Made by a program: the position numbers and the translations under genes. Positions 25,471 to 39,282 of a stretch of DNA of 64,000 nucleotides are shown here, one piece after another; the first letter of the stretch is position 1, and the number at the start of each line of letters is the position of its first letter. The stretch is from Bettongia penicillata ogilbyi (Eukaryota > Chordata > Mammalia > Diprotodontia > Potoroidae): positions 6,081,100 through 6,145,099 of the forward strand of contig JAJHZJ010000399.1 of the NCBI GenBank assembly GCA_023548195.1, written 5' to 3'. A model generated the notes under the pieces. The model searched no databases. It was given only the letters and a program-made list of their open reading frames with translations, and had not been told where the DNA came from.

Positions 25471-26079
25471 ATGATTTAAGATAATTTTCTCAGAAATCTA
25501 GGGGTGGAGACATAGCAGGGTAGAGAGTTTAAGAAAATACTGACCACTCCTCCGGCTTTTGGTACTCACCAACCTCTATCTGGATTCCATTTTAGTTGAG
25601 AGTTGGCATTCATTGTTAGCGGATGCCCCTTTGCAAGTAGCTGAAACTGATTTTCACTCCAAAAAAGTCATGATTTCATAACTTCCAGGACTATATCTAT
25701 GTATAGGGAAAATTAGTCCAAATAGAGACTGTGATGTATGTTATCTATTTAAATCTTACTTGTAATATACCAGAGGTATTTTTCTAACTACATAACATTT
25801 CATTTAGCTCTTTTCAAAGATTGCCTATTTTAGGAATGCAGTGTGCACTTAATCCAACAAAATAAATATCCCAATATTTCTTAAGGTTCTCCAGGGGAAA
25901 AATAGCTGTCTAGTCCAGTTACTTCTCTACAGAGTGGAAGGATAAGAGTCTTAGTTTTAGGTCTTTGAAACTGGTACCTTTCTTTTGTCACATTTTATTG
26001 AGAAGGGTTTGCAATGCCATTTTCATTTTCTTTGTTTAATTTGTTTCATTATTGATAATGTTATATTTAATATGTATAT
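25471..26079. other. Unassigned stretch with a possible L1/HAL1 5' end
   Basis: GGGGTGGAGACATAGCAGGGTAGAG at about 25501 resembles the start of these LINEs, but the following 550 bases do not continue as a recognisable 5' UTR. Nothing else was recognised. Confidence 0.35.
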
Positions 26080-27120
26080 ATTTCTGTTTTTGCTTCATTT
26101 TGTATCAGTGAATGCAAGTCTTATGCTTCTCTGAATTCTTTATATTGGTAGGTTCTTACAGAAAAAAAACATATATTTATATAGTTCATTTTGCTCAAAT
26201 ACACGGGAAACATTTGCTTCTGACGTTTTGTTTTTGTTTTTGTTTTTTGGGTTTTTGCCTTTAAAAAAGTATATCTGTAAGTATTTCGCAGTGTAGGGTC
26301 TTTCCTTCTGGTTTTTGTTTGTTTCTTTGTCTTTAGCTCCATGGTGGTATTTGCCCTTGACTCAGGATGAATGAACCAAAAGATGTGCAGAATTCTATAA
26401 ATTTCCTTACATATTTGCAAATTGTTTTTTAGAATGTTTGGACTAATAAAAAGCACAACTATTTTATCTATTTAAGGAAAGTGAAATAAAACCTCAAATT
26501 TCTTTTGATAGGTAATTATCTATTATAAGCTATATTGAGGATTACTTCATCCACATTTTAGACTTTGTGTTTCATATAAAAATTGCTGAAATCCTTTAAG
26601 CACTTAAATATTGGCAATTCTCCCAATTTCTTGTGTATCTTGAGTATGAAACTCTCATCAGAAATATTCTATACTAGCTAATTTTTCTCACTCCATAATT
26701 TAGATTCACAAACTATATTGATTATGTTAATACAAAAGCTTTTTAAATCTGTGTAAAGCAGAAGCATTGTTGCTGATACATTTTATGATTTCTAACCCTA
26801 GCTCTGTTAGGCATTTTTACCGTGACATAATTGTTTAAGTTTTCTCTTTCCATTATTGTTGTAGGTACCTCAAAAAACAATTAGACTTTTTTATATTTGA
26901 GGTTTATTTATATTTTGAAATTATAGGTATATTTAGGAATAATAATTTTTGGGTAAAATTAATTTCTGCCAAGCTGTTTGCACATCCATTTTTCGTTGTA
27001 TAGACTATCCATTTGGCAGTACTTTAAATTCCTGGATTTATTAAAGACAGATCGGTTGGACTAATTGCTTCTGGTTCTTATCTGGTCTTTCCTAACACAC
27101 CTTAAAGAGTAAGATTTGGC
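26080..27120 (-). mobile_element. Ancient L1 fragment, ORF2 end
   Basis: In antisense the segments TTGTATCAGTGAATGCAAG (26101), GCAAATTGTTTTTTAGAATG (26415) and GAAACTCTCATCAGAAATAT (26648) appear in the same order as in the younger antisense L1 at 19740-20400. It is very diverged, so its borders are approximate. Confidence 0.5.
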
Positions 27121-27423
27121 ATCTGATGTTGCTCTTCTGTCTCTTAACACAAGGAATCAGTCAGCCCTAATTTTGAGAGATTTCTAACGTAACTGTTGCA
27201 AAATATTTTAAATGATAATCTACACTTGAAAAGTATTGTTTCATGAGAGTTCAATTAATTGAGGCAAATAATTATTTTATTTGAAAAAATGAACTAGCTA
27301 ACTAGCACAGTCCTGGCAATAGTATGTCAAAGCACAACTCTAATATGCTATTCTCATGATGCAAATTAAAATGTGCCTCCACTTGCCTTTCTTATGTTTG
27401 GCAGCTTGTAGAGTCATACTTTA
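27121..27423. other. Unassigned stretch
   Basis: Nothing recognised. Confidence 0.35.
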
Positions 27424-27436
27424 TTATTTCATCATT

Positions 27437-28944
27437 GTTTTTGTTTTGCTTTTTGTTTTTTCTGGATATATAGATTTCTTTATTTAACTTTTTTTTCATT
27501 CATTTTCACAAAATTTTGGGTTCCAAATTTTCTCCCCATTTGTCCCCTCCCCCCACTCCAATACACCAAGCATTCTATTTTCCCCTATCACCAATCTGCC
27601 CTCTCTTCTATCATCCCTCCCTTCCCTTGTCCCCATCTTCTCTTTTGTCCTTTAGGGCCAGGTAACTTTCTATTCCCCATTACCTGTATTTCTTATTTCC
27701 TAGTTGCAAGAATACTTAACAGTTGTTTTTCCAATGAGATATTTCACATTCTCTTCCATCTTTTCATTCTTTTGCTTTTATTTGGTGATTTCTTGGTTTC
27801 TCAGAAAGTCATTAGCCTCCATCTGTTCCATTCTAATTTTGAGAGATTTTCTTCAGTGAGCTTTTGAACCTCTTTTTCCATTTGACTAATTCTGCTTTTG
27901 AAAGCATTCTTCTCCTCGTTGGCTTTTTGAACCTCTTTTGCCATTTGAGTTAGCCTATTTTTCAAGGTGCTCTTGTCTCCAGCATTTTTTGGGTCTTCTT
28001 TAGTAAGGTATTGACCTGTTTTTCATGCTTTTCTTGCATCTCTCTCATTTCTCTTCTCAGTTTTTCCTCCACCTGTCTAACTTGATTTTCAAAATCCTTT
28101 TTGAGCTCTTCCATGACCTAAGCCTATTGGATATCTATTTTGGATGTTTGAGATACAGAGGCCTCGGTTTCTATGTCTTTCCCTGATGGTAAGCATTGTT
28201 CTTCCTCATCAGAAAGGAAAGGAGGAAACATCTGTTCACCAAGAAAGTAACCTTCTATGGTCTTATTTTTTCTCCCTTTTCTGGGCATTTTCCCAGCCAG
28301 TTACTTGACTTCTGAGATTCCTCTCCACCCCCTCCTCACCAGTGCTTGGGCTCTGAGATTCAAATGCTACTCCCCAGCCTCAGTGCTTTCAGTGGGTGAG
28401 GGGCTGCTATTAAGTGAGAGATTAATTACTGCTGCTCAGGTCGGGGCAGGGCCGCCTCCCAGGCTCAGTTCCCTCAGGGGGGTTATGTGGAGACCTTCAG
28501 TAATGGATCCGATTTCGCACCTGCTCTGGGCACCGCTGTCTGCTGCCTCCCCCGCTGCTTCCTCCCAAAGGGACCCTAGCCACGGAGACACCCCGGTCCT
28601 CTCTCAGCCAGTCCAGATGGCTGTCTCACTGACCTGTAGTGCCTGTGTGTGGAGGGACCCCCGTGCCCGCCGGAGATTCCATCCCTGAGGCCTGCTGGGA
28701 TCTGTTCCTCTCAGGGCCATGTGGCCAGGGCAGGTCTGGGCTCAGCTCCGCGTCTAGTGCCTGAAGGACCTTTGGTGGCGGTTTTTCAGGGCTCTCTGCA
28801 TCATAAATCTCCTCCACCCCGTTGCTGTGCAGCTTCCACTGCTCCAGAACCCGTTGGGAGCTCTTTCGATAGGTAATTTATGGGCTGTGGGTTTGGAGCT
28901 CACATATATGAGTCTTTCTACTCTGCCATCTTGGCTCCTCCCCC
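27437..28944 (-). mobile_element. HAL1 element (HAL1-3) with internal deletion
   Basis: The minus-strand 5' end with CCATCTTGGCTCCTCCCCC lies at 28926-28944 and the T-rich 3' tail at 27437-27500. A perfect 13-bp target-site duplication TTATTTCATCATT lies at 27424-27436 and 28945-28957. About 1.3 kb is missing relative to the copy at 38247-41249. The 3' UTR text stops at the ACAGTTGTT at 27718-27726 and continues directly as ORF1 at the GKTT position, so the C-terminal half of ORF1, the CA tract and half of the 3' UTR are lost. The intact duplication dates the deletion to before, during or within the element, not to loss of flanks. Confidence 0.9.
27725..28289 (-). pseudogene. HAL1-3 ORF1, N-terminal part only
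   Basis: On the minus strand the ATGCCCAGAAAAGGGAG start at 28289 leads into the coiled-coil coding part (about 28130-27760). The frame is broken in several places. No RRM or C-terminal domain remains because the internal deletion removes them. Confidence 0.82.
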
Positions 28945-29077
28945 TTATTTCATCATTTTACAACATGGTAAATATAAAGCAAGATATGAAAACCACTTCA
29001 AATTACATTTGAGAAATAAAATTTATAACTTGTTTTGCTTTTTTCAAGTCATAAAAATGATATTTCCAAAGCTATTG

Positions 29078-29106
29078 TCGTATATGTGTGTGTATGTGTG
29101 TGTGTG

Positions 29107-29153
<47 letters not shown>
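29078..29153 (+). repeat. (TG)n(TA)n microsatellite
   Basis: TGTG/TATG units pass into more than twenty TA units (29110-29152). Confidence 0.93.
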
Positions 29154-29158
<5 letters not shown>

Positions 29159-29159
29159 T

Positions 29160-29965
29160 GCACACTGGGACAATAATGGAATTGTCATCATGAACTATCA
29201 AAAGTAGGAAAATAATAGGTTTTATGAAGCACTAAATCCCAAAAACCATTTTATTTACTGACAAATAACAAGTGACTATTAATTTCCTTTTGGTTAATTT
29301 CAGTGCATCCTTGCTGCACAACATAAGCTTTCCCTAAAAGGAGGAAGGACATCATGAAAAGGCCCCTATAGATTCTTTTAAAATTGTTTCTTTCTCCTCC
29401 CTTAATTTTCCTGAAGGGAAGATTTAATCATAGATATTCTGCTCACATAAATAAATGACATTTCTTCCTGAATTTCACTTCAGGTAGAAACTAAGACTAA
29501 TGCCTTGGAGTTCAGCTTCATAAAATTAATTTTGTACAGCAGTCCTATTGGAGTTCTATTCCAATTCAAAACCTTTACTATGTAAATCTGAACCCACCGA
29601 AGTGCAGATCATTGTTAATTTGAGATTATTTTAGGTCATACCTGGGAAGAAATACTGATATCACTGGTTAAGCTTAATCAGATGATTAGACATTTTATCT
29701 GAGAAACTGCCCTATTCTTTTACTCCATGATGGCTCTCTAAATTAGTATAAAGTAACAATAAAAGATAAATTGAAGATTGAAATCATAAAATTTTCAAGC
29801 CAAAACTAAATTAGCAAATCCAATCTTCATGAATAAGATGAAAGTCATTTCAGTTTTTAATGAACACTTAACAAAATAAATTGAGAACTGTGATTTCATG
29901 AACAAAGGGAATATCAGGCATGAAAATTCCCTCCCTTAATACAATTTTATAGTCTTAAAAGTACT
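29160..29965. other. Unassigned stretch
   Basis: AT-rich DNA with no coding frame of note and no repeat family recognised. Confidence 0.35.
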
Positions 29966-29969
29966 ACCT

Positions 29970-30080
29970 GGGACACTGATATCTTTTAGGTGACTTAGCC
30001 ACTGTCAAGCAGATAGTAAGTATGAGGCAGGACATGGACCTATTTTGGAATCATTCTGACTTCAAGATCCTTGTGGGTAC
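29970..30080 (-). repeat. Possible MIR-type SINE fragment
   Basis: TGACTTAGCCACTGTCAAGCAGATAGTAAGT followed by GGACCTATTTTGGAATC fits the antisense MIR order, at low similarity. Confidence 0.4.
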
Positions 30081-30464
30081 TTCAGAATGATTTGTTAACC
30101 AACATTCTCAGAATTATATAACACCTTCCCAACAGATTTTATTAAATGAAGGCATATGTGTGTGAGACATTTGACAATATATGTATATAATGCACACATA
30201 TACATATATATATATGTATATATATATATGACATTTTTCAACAGCGCTGCATATGACTCAAGGTTCATTGGTTTCTCATGTTTTCTTTTCTTTTAGTTAA
30301 AATTATTTGGTACAGGGTTAGTGCAAAGGCCATTCAGTAGTCAAAAGGAGTCTGATAATACCATTTCTCTGGTTTTGTACCAAAATATAAAATTATTTTG
30401 CTCAAAGTAGCTTCAAATGCATTTCTCAAGCCTTTTCTTCCTATCTGCATAGAAAATAAGAGAA
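30081..30464. other. Unassigned stretch with a TA tract
   Basis: A TATA/CATA dinucleotide run lies at about 30175-30230. The rest is unassigned. Confidence 0.4.
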
Positions 30465-30617
30465 TTTTTCTTCTTCTCTTTCTTCTTCCTCTTCTTCTCC
30501 TCTTCCTCTTTTTCCTCCTCATCCTTCTCTTCCTCTTCCTCCTCCTCTTCCTCCTCATCATTCTTCTTTTCTTCTTCTTCATCATCATCATCATCATCTT
30601 CTCCTTCTCTCTTTCCC
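30465..30617 (+). repeat. Long CTT/CCT pyrimidine tract
   Basis: About 150 bases of nearly pure pyrimidine on the plus strand (CTTCTTCCTC, TCCTCCTC and CATCATCATC units). The acidic and basic peptides read from it in various frames are low-complexity artefacts. Confidence 0.9.
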
Positions 30618-30647
30618 TTATCTATTGAGCTACAGACAGGAAATCCA

Positions 30648-30650
30648 GAA

Positions 30651-30719
<69 letters not shown>
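30648..30719 (+). repeat. (GA)n microsatellite
   Basis: About 35 GA units with one AAAG interruption, starting 30 bases after the pyrimidine tract on the same strand. Confidence 0.95.
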
Positions 30720-30721
<2 letters not shown>

Positions 30722-31012
30722 TTGATGAGATAAAAGAGAATTTATCAAGTGCTCATTATGTGTCAGTAATCATACTAAGAGATAGAATCCTACACTTAAA
30801 ATTTTCCAGTATCTCATGATTGTGGGGAGGTGAAGGCTCATTCTGGAAATATTATACCAACAGAATATGACATTTAAACATTTTGAATGCAGCTCTAGGG
30901 TGCAGAATAATAGCAATCTCTGTCTCCAGTCCAAGAATGAACCTAGCTACATATGAAACAAACAGATTTCAAACGGCTTGATCACTAATTGAAGCTAATA
31001 ACCACCATATAT
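30720..31012. other. Unassigned stretch
   Basis: Nothing recognised. Confidence 0.35.
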
Positions 31013-31014
31013 TT

Positions 31015-31195
31015 AAGGTTGGAAGGGAACATATGCCTCATCAGCTTGAACCTCTTAATTTTGTAAATTAAGAAATGGGGACTTGGAGAGTTTGAATGAC
31101 TTACCCTAAAGATATATAGCTTGTAAGATACTGAGGCATAGTTTCAATCCAAGTCTTCATGATTCTAAATCTATCACTCTATCCCCTATGCTAAG
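31015..31195 (-). repeat. MIR/THER-type SINE
   Basis: The antisense order AAGAAATGGGGACTTGGAGAG, GACTTACCCTAAAGATATAT, TTTCAATCCAAGTCTTC is that of MIR-class SINEs read backwards. Confidence 0.65.
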
Positions 31196-31484
31196 CTTTT
31201 TCAATGGTAAGATAATTTTTAAAATTGTAATATTCCTCCTTTCAATTTTCTCTTTGCTGCTAAATGCTGTGTTCATTTTTATCAGTCTTTGGTCTAATAT
31301 TTAATAAATCTTTACTATGAGAGCTTTCCTTCATCCATTAAACTATTTTTTTTTTTGCTGTAACCTTCACAAAAAGCTATATTAAATCTTTACAGCCAAA
31401 GCATTACTCATGTGTGTCTGATGATGGTGACCCAATACAAATAAAGTTGATAACAAAAAGTATAAGATTGAGCAAAAGATTTAA

Positions 31485-31650
31485 AGTTGGAAGAAACTTT
31501 TGGGAACATTTTGCTCCCTCTTTTTTAAAATGACCAAACAAAGGCCCAGAGAAGTATGATGATTTGTCAAATTTCACGCAAATATTAAATCACTTAATTG
31601 GAATTTTAGCTAAGGTCTTCTAATTTCATACCTAGAGCACTTCCTGCTGA
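31485..31650 (-). repeat. MIR/THER-type SINE
   Basis: ATGACCAAACAAAGGCCCAG, AGAAGTATGATGATTTGTC and GCTAAGGTCTTCTAATTTC form an antisense MIR-type series. Confidence 0.6.
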
Positions 31651-31922
31651 AGAATATTTATAGATACTGCTACCATATGTTTTATGCAAAAGTACCCACC
31701 ACTTATTTGAGATTATGAACCATTTCAAGTTGCTTCCTTTCATTCCTCAGCTAAATGATTCCTGCCGGAGTTCATAGTGTTAGATTGGGAGACTCTCCTT
31801 TCTTAGCAATAACAAACCCCACTTTTCTAGAATACTGTAGTAAATAGTAATTTAAAATCCAAGAGAATATAATTTAAATATTTAATTAAAATATTTTAAT
31901 TATTATTTTTGTGATTCTGGAC

Positions 31923-34724
<2,802 letters not shown>

Positions 34725-34744
34725 CTGGACAAGTCTTAAAATTC

Positions 34745-34815
34745 ATCATAGACCTCAGTTTTCACATATGTAAAATGAGAAAATTATGCAATATGATCTA
34801 TACATCCCTCCCTAA
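34745..34815 (+). repeat. Possible MIR-type SINE fragment
   Basis: CCTCAGTTTTCACATATGTAAAATGAGAAAATTATG matches the CCTCAGTTTCCTCATCTGTAAAATG box of MIR-class SINEs; only this box is clear. Confidence 0.5.
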
Positions 34816-34847
34816 TCTCAAATAACATGTTTCTGGTATGTAGTACG

Positions 34848-35065
34848 GCAGATAGAGTGCAATGCCTGAAGTCAGGAAATTTCATCTTTCTGAGTTCAAA
34901 TCAGACTGCAGACATTTACTAGCTGTGTGAGTCTTGGCAAATTACTTGATCATGCTTGCCTCAGTTTCCTCATCTCTAAAATGAGCTAGAGAAAAAAATG
35001 GCAAATCACTCCAATATCTTTGCCAAGAAAACCTCAAATAAGGACACAATTGAAAAACAATAGGT
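34848..35065 (+). repeat. MAR1-type marsupial SINE
   Basis: The order GCCTGAAGTCAGGAAATTTC, GAGTTCAAATCAGACTGCAG, TTACTAGCTGTGTGAGTCTT, GCCTCAGTTTCCTCATCTC, AATGGCAAATCACTCCAATA, TCTTTGCCAAGAAAACCTC is characteristic of the abundant marsupial MAR1 SINE. It is among the better lineage markers in the window. Confidence 0.88.
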
Positions 35066-35089
35066 AAGGATATGATGATAAAGCTGAAA

Positions 35090-35260
35090 GAGAGTTTAGA
35101 TGTTCTTTAATCTAATCCCTTCCTTTTACACATAAAGAAATCAAGGCCCAGAGAAGTTAAGAGAATTGCTGAAGGTCAGACAATTGGTACAAAACAGAGT
35201 TCAGATCATGTAACTCTTTAAGTTAACACCCATCCTCTATGTCCCACTTTCTCTCTGATA
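35090..35260 (-). repeat. MIR/THER-type SINE
   Basis: Antisense series: AAAGAAATCAAGGCCCAGAG, AAGTTAAGAGAATTGCTGAA, GGTCAGACAATTGGTAC. Confidence 0.68.
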
Positions 35261-35344
35261 TCCAGTCACACATGAATCTTTCCTTCTAGATTTAATGCTT
35301 CACATTATAGTGTCACTTTGCTCATTTCATGCTAATCAGCTGGA

Positions 35345-35470
35345 AAAGAGCTCCTAGTTCAATCCCTGATTTTACAACTAAGGTAAACTGAGGCTTAGCA
35401 ATGTGAAATGACTTACTCCATGTTATAGAGATACTAGGATTCAAACTCAGGTCCTCTGAAATCTTGGCCA
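35345..35470 (-). repeat. MIR/THER-type SINE
   Basis: Antisense series TTTTACAACTAAGGTAAACTGAGG, AATGACTTACTCCATGT, GGATTCAAACTCAGGTCC. Confidence 0.65.
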
Positions 35471-35649
35471 ATGGAAAGATATTTAGGGCTTCTCTTTGCA
35501 AAAGAGAACTTTATAAAAATAAAGCATCAGTTTAAACTTTTCCTAATAGCTTTTATAAAAAGTACCTGAAATCTCTTTCTAAAAGTTCTTCTAAATTCTG
35601 TCCAGTAAAGTAACTATTAACTAAATGTTTAATGAGTGTTAAATATTAC

Positions 35650-36350
35650 TTAGAGTTGGGTGGCTGGTTGTTGTCCTTCTTTCTCAAGAAGGACCAAAAT
35701 GAAATCACTATGCTAGAGTCAAGTTTCAGAGTATCGAACTGTGGCTGAATGGAACAATATGAGCTCGAAATGCTCTATCACAGGTACAAATAGTCTGTGT
35801 GAACATTTGGATGGATTCTCTATATTTGCACATCTTGTGTTTCCATGGAGCTGTTTCAATTCTGTTTTTTGCATAGAGCACAGAACTTTCTCTGATGTGG
35901 GCATGCTGAATGATCCTGTGCCAGTGTCTCCCATGTCACACAAACAATTGCAAAGTTCTTAAGAGAGACCTTAAGAGTGTCCCTGTATCATTTCTTCTGA
36001 CCATCATGTGAGCTTTTGCTGTGTGATTTCTCCATAAAATAATGTTTTTGAGAAGGGCATATTTTGCATCCAAATAATGTGGCCAGACCATAGGATTTGC
36101 ATTCTCTGAGATAGATTTTGGATGCTTGTCATTTCACTATGGGAAAGGACCTCAGTGTCAAGTATTTTATTTTGCCAGGTAACCTTCAGAATCTTCCTAA
36201 GACACTTCAAGTGGAAGCAATTCAGTTTCCTAGCATCAGAACACTCAGAAACACCAAGACTGGTTTCATGAAAATGATGGGAAAATTCAGAAGCTGATAA
36301 ATGAAAAATGAGGATTCCACAGGGTTTACCAGCAGAATAGTTCATCCATC
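35650..36350 (-). mobile_element. RTE-clade LINE fragment, 3' part
   Basis: The minus strand encodes, with gaps, the end of an endonuclease-reverse transcriptase protein: RKLNCFHLKCLRKIL, WQNKILDTEVL, and ILWSGHIIWM...LFYGEI (about 36240-36020). These motifs, LRW-GHV-RM and FYGE, are typical of the C-terminal tail of vertebrate RTE-type elements. The 3' UTR follows to about 35650. Stops and indels make it dead. Confidence 0.72.
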
Positions 36351-36391
36351 TTTAAGAAAGCAGTATTTAATCCCAACAAAAGTAAAGTACA

Positions 36392-37470
36392 CCCTCTCCT
36401 CCCTTAGTCATACACCAAGACGACAACCTCTCTATTAACTCTTTTGCTTAGGCAGCTCTAAGGCCTCACACTCGTCAGAGGCTACTCCCTGGGCTATATG
36501 GACCAAAGCTTCCCTCAAGGAAGAATTTCCAGTCCTGTCTCTCTCTATCAGTATGCTTCATGAGAATATCTGGAGACAGAAGAATACCTGGCTCAATATG
36601 ACTCCTCTCCTATCTGGGCTAACTATCGACAAAAGCACAAAATTGGCACCCCACCACAGCAAACTCGTAAGACATGCTTTTGAGGGAACAAAGTTGCTGG
36701 TAATCCTTCCCCTGTATGACGGAATCAGAAGCTCCATGTGGACTTTAGAAATGTAAAGTTCTTGAAGCAGTTTGCCTGTGCACACACAGGTATTATCGTC
36801 CATGCCCCATACACAAGTGTCTGTATGAAGCACCATAAAAAGCTGACAGAGACTGTCCTGAAGGCCAGAGACCATGGTTTGTTCAATTACAATGTCCCAT
36901 AGGTACATCCATGGGATACTGATTTCAGCAACTTCCATGGAGCTGTGGGCTGTATAACATTGTCTCCTGCCCTAGCTGCAGGTACCTCTTGGTATCCATG
37001 GTACAATTTTCAACAGTCACCTGAGAAAGAGTTGTCCCATCTTCAACATCTATATTAAGAACACTTTAAGGAAGAGAATGGACCCCCACCAGAGATGGTA
37101 CCCATAGTTACATCTCAAACAAGTATTGTCACCAAAAAAGAGGAATATACATGTTTTCTCTACAAAGAAAGTGATGTATGTATTCTGTGGTGTTCCAGAA
37201 TGGATGTTAGAAAGTCCAGGTGCCTAACCTAAACTGATTCTTAACCCAACTCTTTTTAGAAATGGTTAGAATAATAGCAAGCTCTGACCTAGAGGAAAAG
37301 AGACAACAGGGAGGAGATAAAATGAAGCATTTTGGAATAAGTTTTTTGGTCAATTTCCATTTATGCTGCTTCTCCCTCCCCCATATATTTTAGTTCCATA
37401 GGTCGGGGGTGCTTAACTTGTCAAGTCAATCCTTTATAATAAACATTGTTCTTGCATCAAAAAAGAAAAG
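36392..37470 (+). pseudogene. MRPS18B: MRPS18B retrocopy (processed pseudogene)
   Basis: MRPS18B is a small-subunit protein of the mitochondrial ribosome. Reading across shifts on the plus strand gives a co-linear series: TKASLKEE (about 36500), the EYLAQYDS...[22 protein letters not shown] block (36580-36680), [12 protein letters not shown] and [12 protein letters not shown] (36730-36820), [11 protein letters not shown] (36870-36895) and WYPWYN (about 36992-37010). It ends in a 3' UTR with AATAAA (37438-37443) and a short A-rich tail (37459-37470). No introns are present. A perfect 11-bp duplication AGTAAAGTACA flanks it (36381-36391, 37471-37481). Frameshifts and several stops, for example after FNYNVP, disable it. 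Confidence 0.93.
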
Positions 37471-37481
37471 AGTAAAGTACA

Positions 37482-38140
37482 AGTGAAGCTCAGAGAGATG
37501 CAGAATTATTGGCTCAGTAAGAAGGCTGAGGAAATTCAGTTTTATGCTGATAATAACAATCCAAATTGCTTTTATGATGCCTTGAAGGCTATTTATGGGT
37601 CAAAGACCTATAGCTTATCTCAGCTACTCAGAGCTGATGGAGTCACATTGATTAATGATAAAGATATGATCCTAGAGACATGGGCTTCCATAGCATTCTC
37701 AACAGATCATCATTAATCAATGCTGAGGCCAATAACCCTTTACTTCAGCTGACGTTAATCCCTCCCTGGCTGAAGTTTCCACTGAAGAAAATATTTGCAA
37801 TGCTATAAGACTCCTTTCATGTGCCAAAGCACATGACAGATTCTAGAGTTGATTCTATTCCAGCTGAGATTTACAAGGTGGGGCGTCCATTATTCATACA
37901 AAAACTAACTTAAATTTTCCAAGTTACATGGAAGGAGGAGGTTATTCCTCTGGAGTTCAAGCATACCTCCATCATCCACCCCTATAAAGGTAAAGGAAAT
38001 AGACTGCTCTGTGACAATCACAGGTGTGTTGCTCTCTTAGTCATTGCTGGCAATATGCTTGCCAGAGTCATCCTTAATAGTGTGATCTTTCAGTGTGACT
38101 GTAGAAACGGTTGAGGAATGGTCAATATGGTGTTGCTGGC
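37482..38140 (+). mobile_element. RTE-clade LINE fragment, reverse-transcriptase start
   Basis: The frame from 37483 reads KLREMQNYWLSKKAEEIQFY, FYDALKAIYG and LLRADGVTLINDKDMILETW, the linker ahead of the RT domain in RTE-type elements. Further RT pieces (SIPAEIYK-like near 37855, IIHPYKGKGN near 37975, VALLVIAGNMLARVIL near 38025) follow in shifted frames. It lies in opposite orientation to the fragment at 35650-36350, and its first bases form the right target duplication of the MRPS18B retrocopy. Confidence 0.75.
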
Positions 38141-38208
38141 CAGTTACTTAGAGTGGTAGAATGCTGAAGACAGGCATTCTTAACCTGGGTCTCTAAGCTT
38201 TAGAGACA

Positions 38209-38209
<1 letters not shown>

Positions 38210-38240
<31 letters not shown>
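38210..38240 (+). repeat. (GA)n tract used as HAL1-4 target
   Basis: About 15 GA units; the last units plus AATTTC form the target-site duplication of HAL1-4. Confidence 0.85.
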
Positions 38241-38244
<4 letters not shown>

Positions 38245-38248
38245 TCTT

Positions 38249-38280
<32 letters not shown>

Positions 38281-39084
38281 ATTTATTTTACATTCATTTT
38301 CACAAATTTTTGGGTTCCAAATTTTCTCCCTTTTTCTCCCCTCCCCCCACCCCAATACCCCAAGCAATCTAATTTTCCCTATCTCCAATCTGTCCTCTCT
38401 TCTGTCATCCCTCCCTTCCCTTGTCTCTATCTTCTCTTTTCTCCTGTAGGGCCAGATGACTTTCTATTCCTCATTAACTGTATGTCTTCTTTCCTAGTTG
38501 CAACAGCAATACTAAACAATTGTTCCTAAAACTTTGAGTTCCAAATTCTCCCCATCCCTCCCTCCCCACCCATTCCCTTTGGTACGGCAGGCAATTCATT
38601 ATAGGCCATATCTGTGTAGCTTTGCAAATGACCTTCCTGATAGTCGTGTTGTGTAAGACTAACTGAATTGCCATCCCTCCTCACCTGCCCCTCATTGTTT
38701 CTCTTTGATCCTGTCCCTCCCCAAGTGTTGACTTTCAATTACTCCCTCCTCCCTTTGCCCTCCCTTCCATCATCCCCCCCCAATATCTCCTTCTCCCCCG
38801 CTTTCTTATACTGTAAGATAGGTTTTCATACCAAAATGAGTGTGCATTTCACTCCTTCGTTTAGTCAAATGTGATGAGGGTAAACTTTTGTTTGTTTGTT
38901 TGTTTTTTTTTTTCTTCAGCTCTCCTCTTTTTCCCTCCACTAAAAACATCTCCTACTTGCCTCTTAAATGACATATAGTTACCCCCTTCCATTTCTCCCT
39001 CTTTCCTCTCACTACATTTCTCTCTCATCATTTACCTTAATTCCTTTTAAGGTATGGTCCCATCCTATTCAGTTCAATCTGTGC

Positions 39085-39150
39085 TCTCTGTCTCTGCATG
39101 TGAATGCATGTGTGTATGTGTGTGCATGCGTGTACATGTGTATGTGTGGT
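39085..39150 (-). repeat. TG/CA microsatellite in HAL1-4 3' UTR
   Basis: Imperfect TG units (ATGTGTGTATGTGTGTGC) in the same element position as the CA tracts of the other HAL1 copies. Confidence 0.8.
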
Positions 39151-39282
39151 CCCACCAACCACCCAGATACTGAAAAGTTTTAAGAGTTAGAAATATTGTC
39201 CTTCCATGTATGAATGCAAACAGTTCATTTCTGGTAAGTCCCTTAATACTTCTCCTTGCTGTTTACTTTTGCATGCTTCCTC

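Noticed and set aside
27437..28944. Splicing as the origin of the internal deletion in HAL1-3
   Set aside because: No placement of the junction within the shared bases gives a GT donor with an AG acceptor.
30334..30748. Highly basic, acidic or Ser/Leu-repeat peptides
   Set aside because: They are translations of the CTT/CCT and GA simple repeats in different frames.
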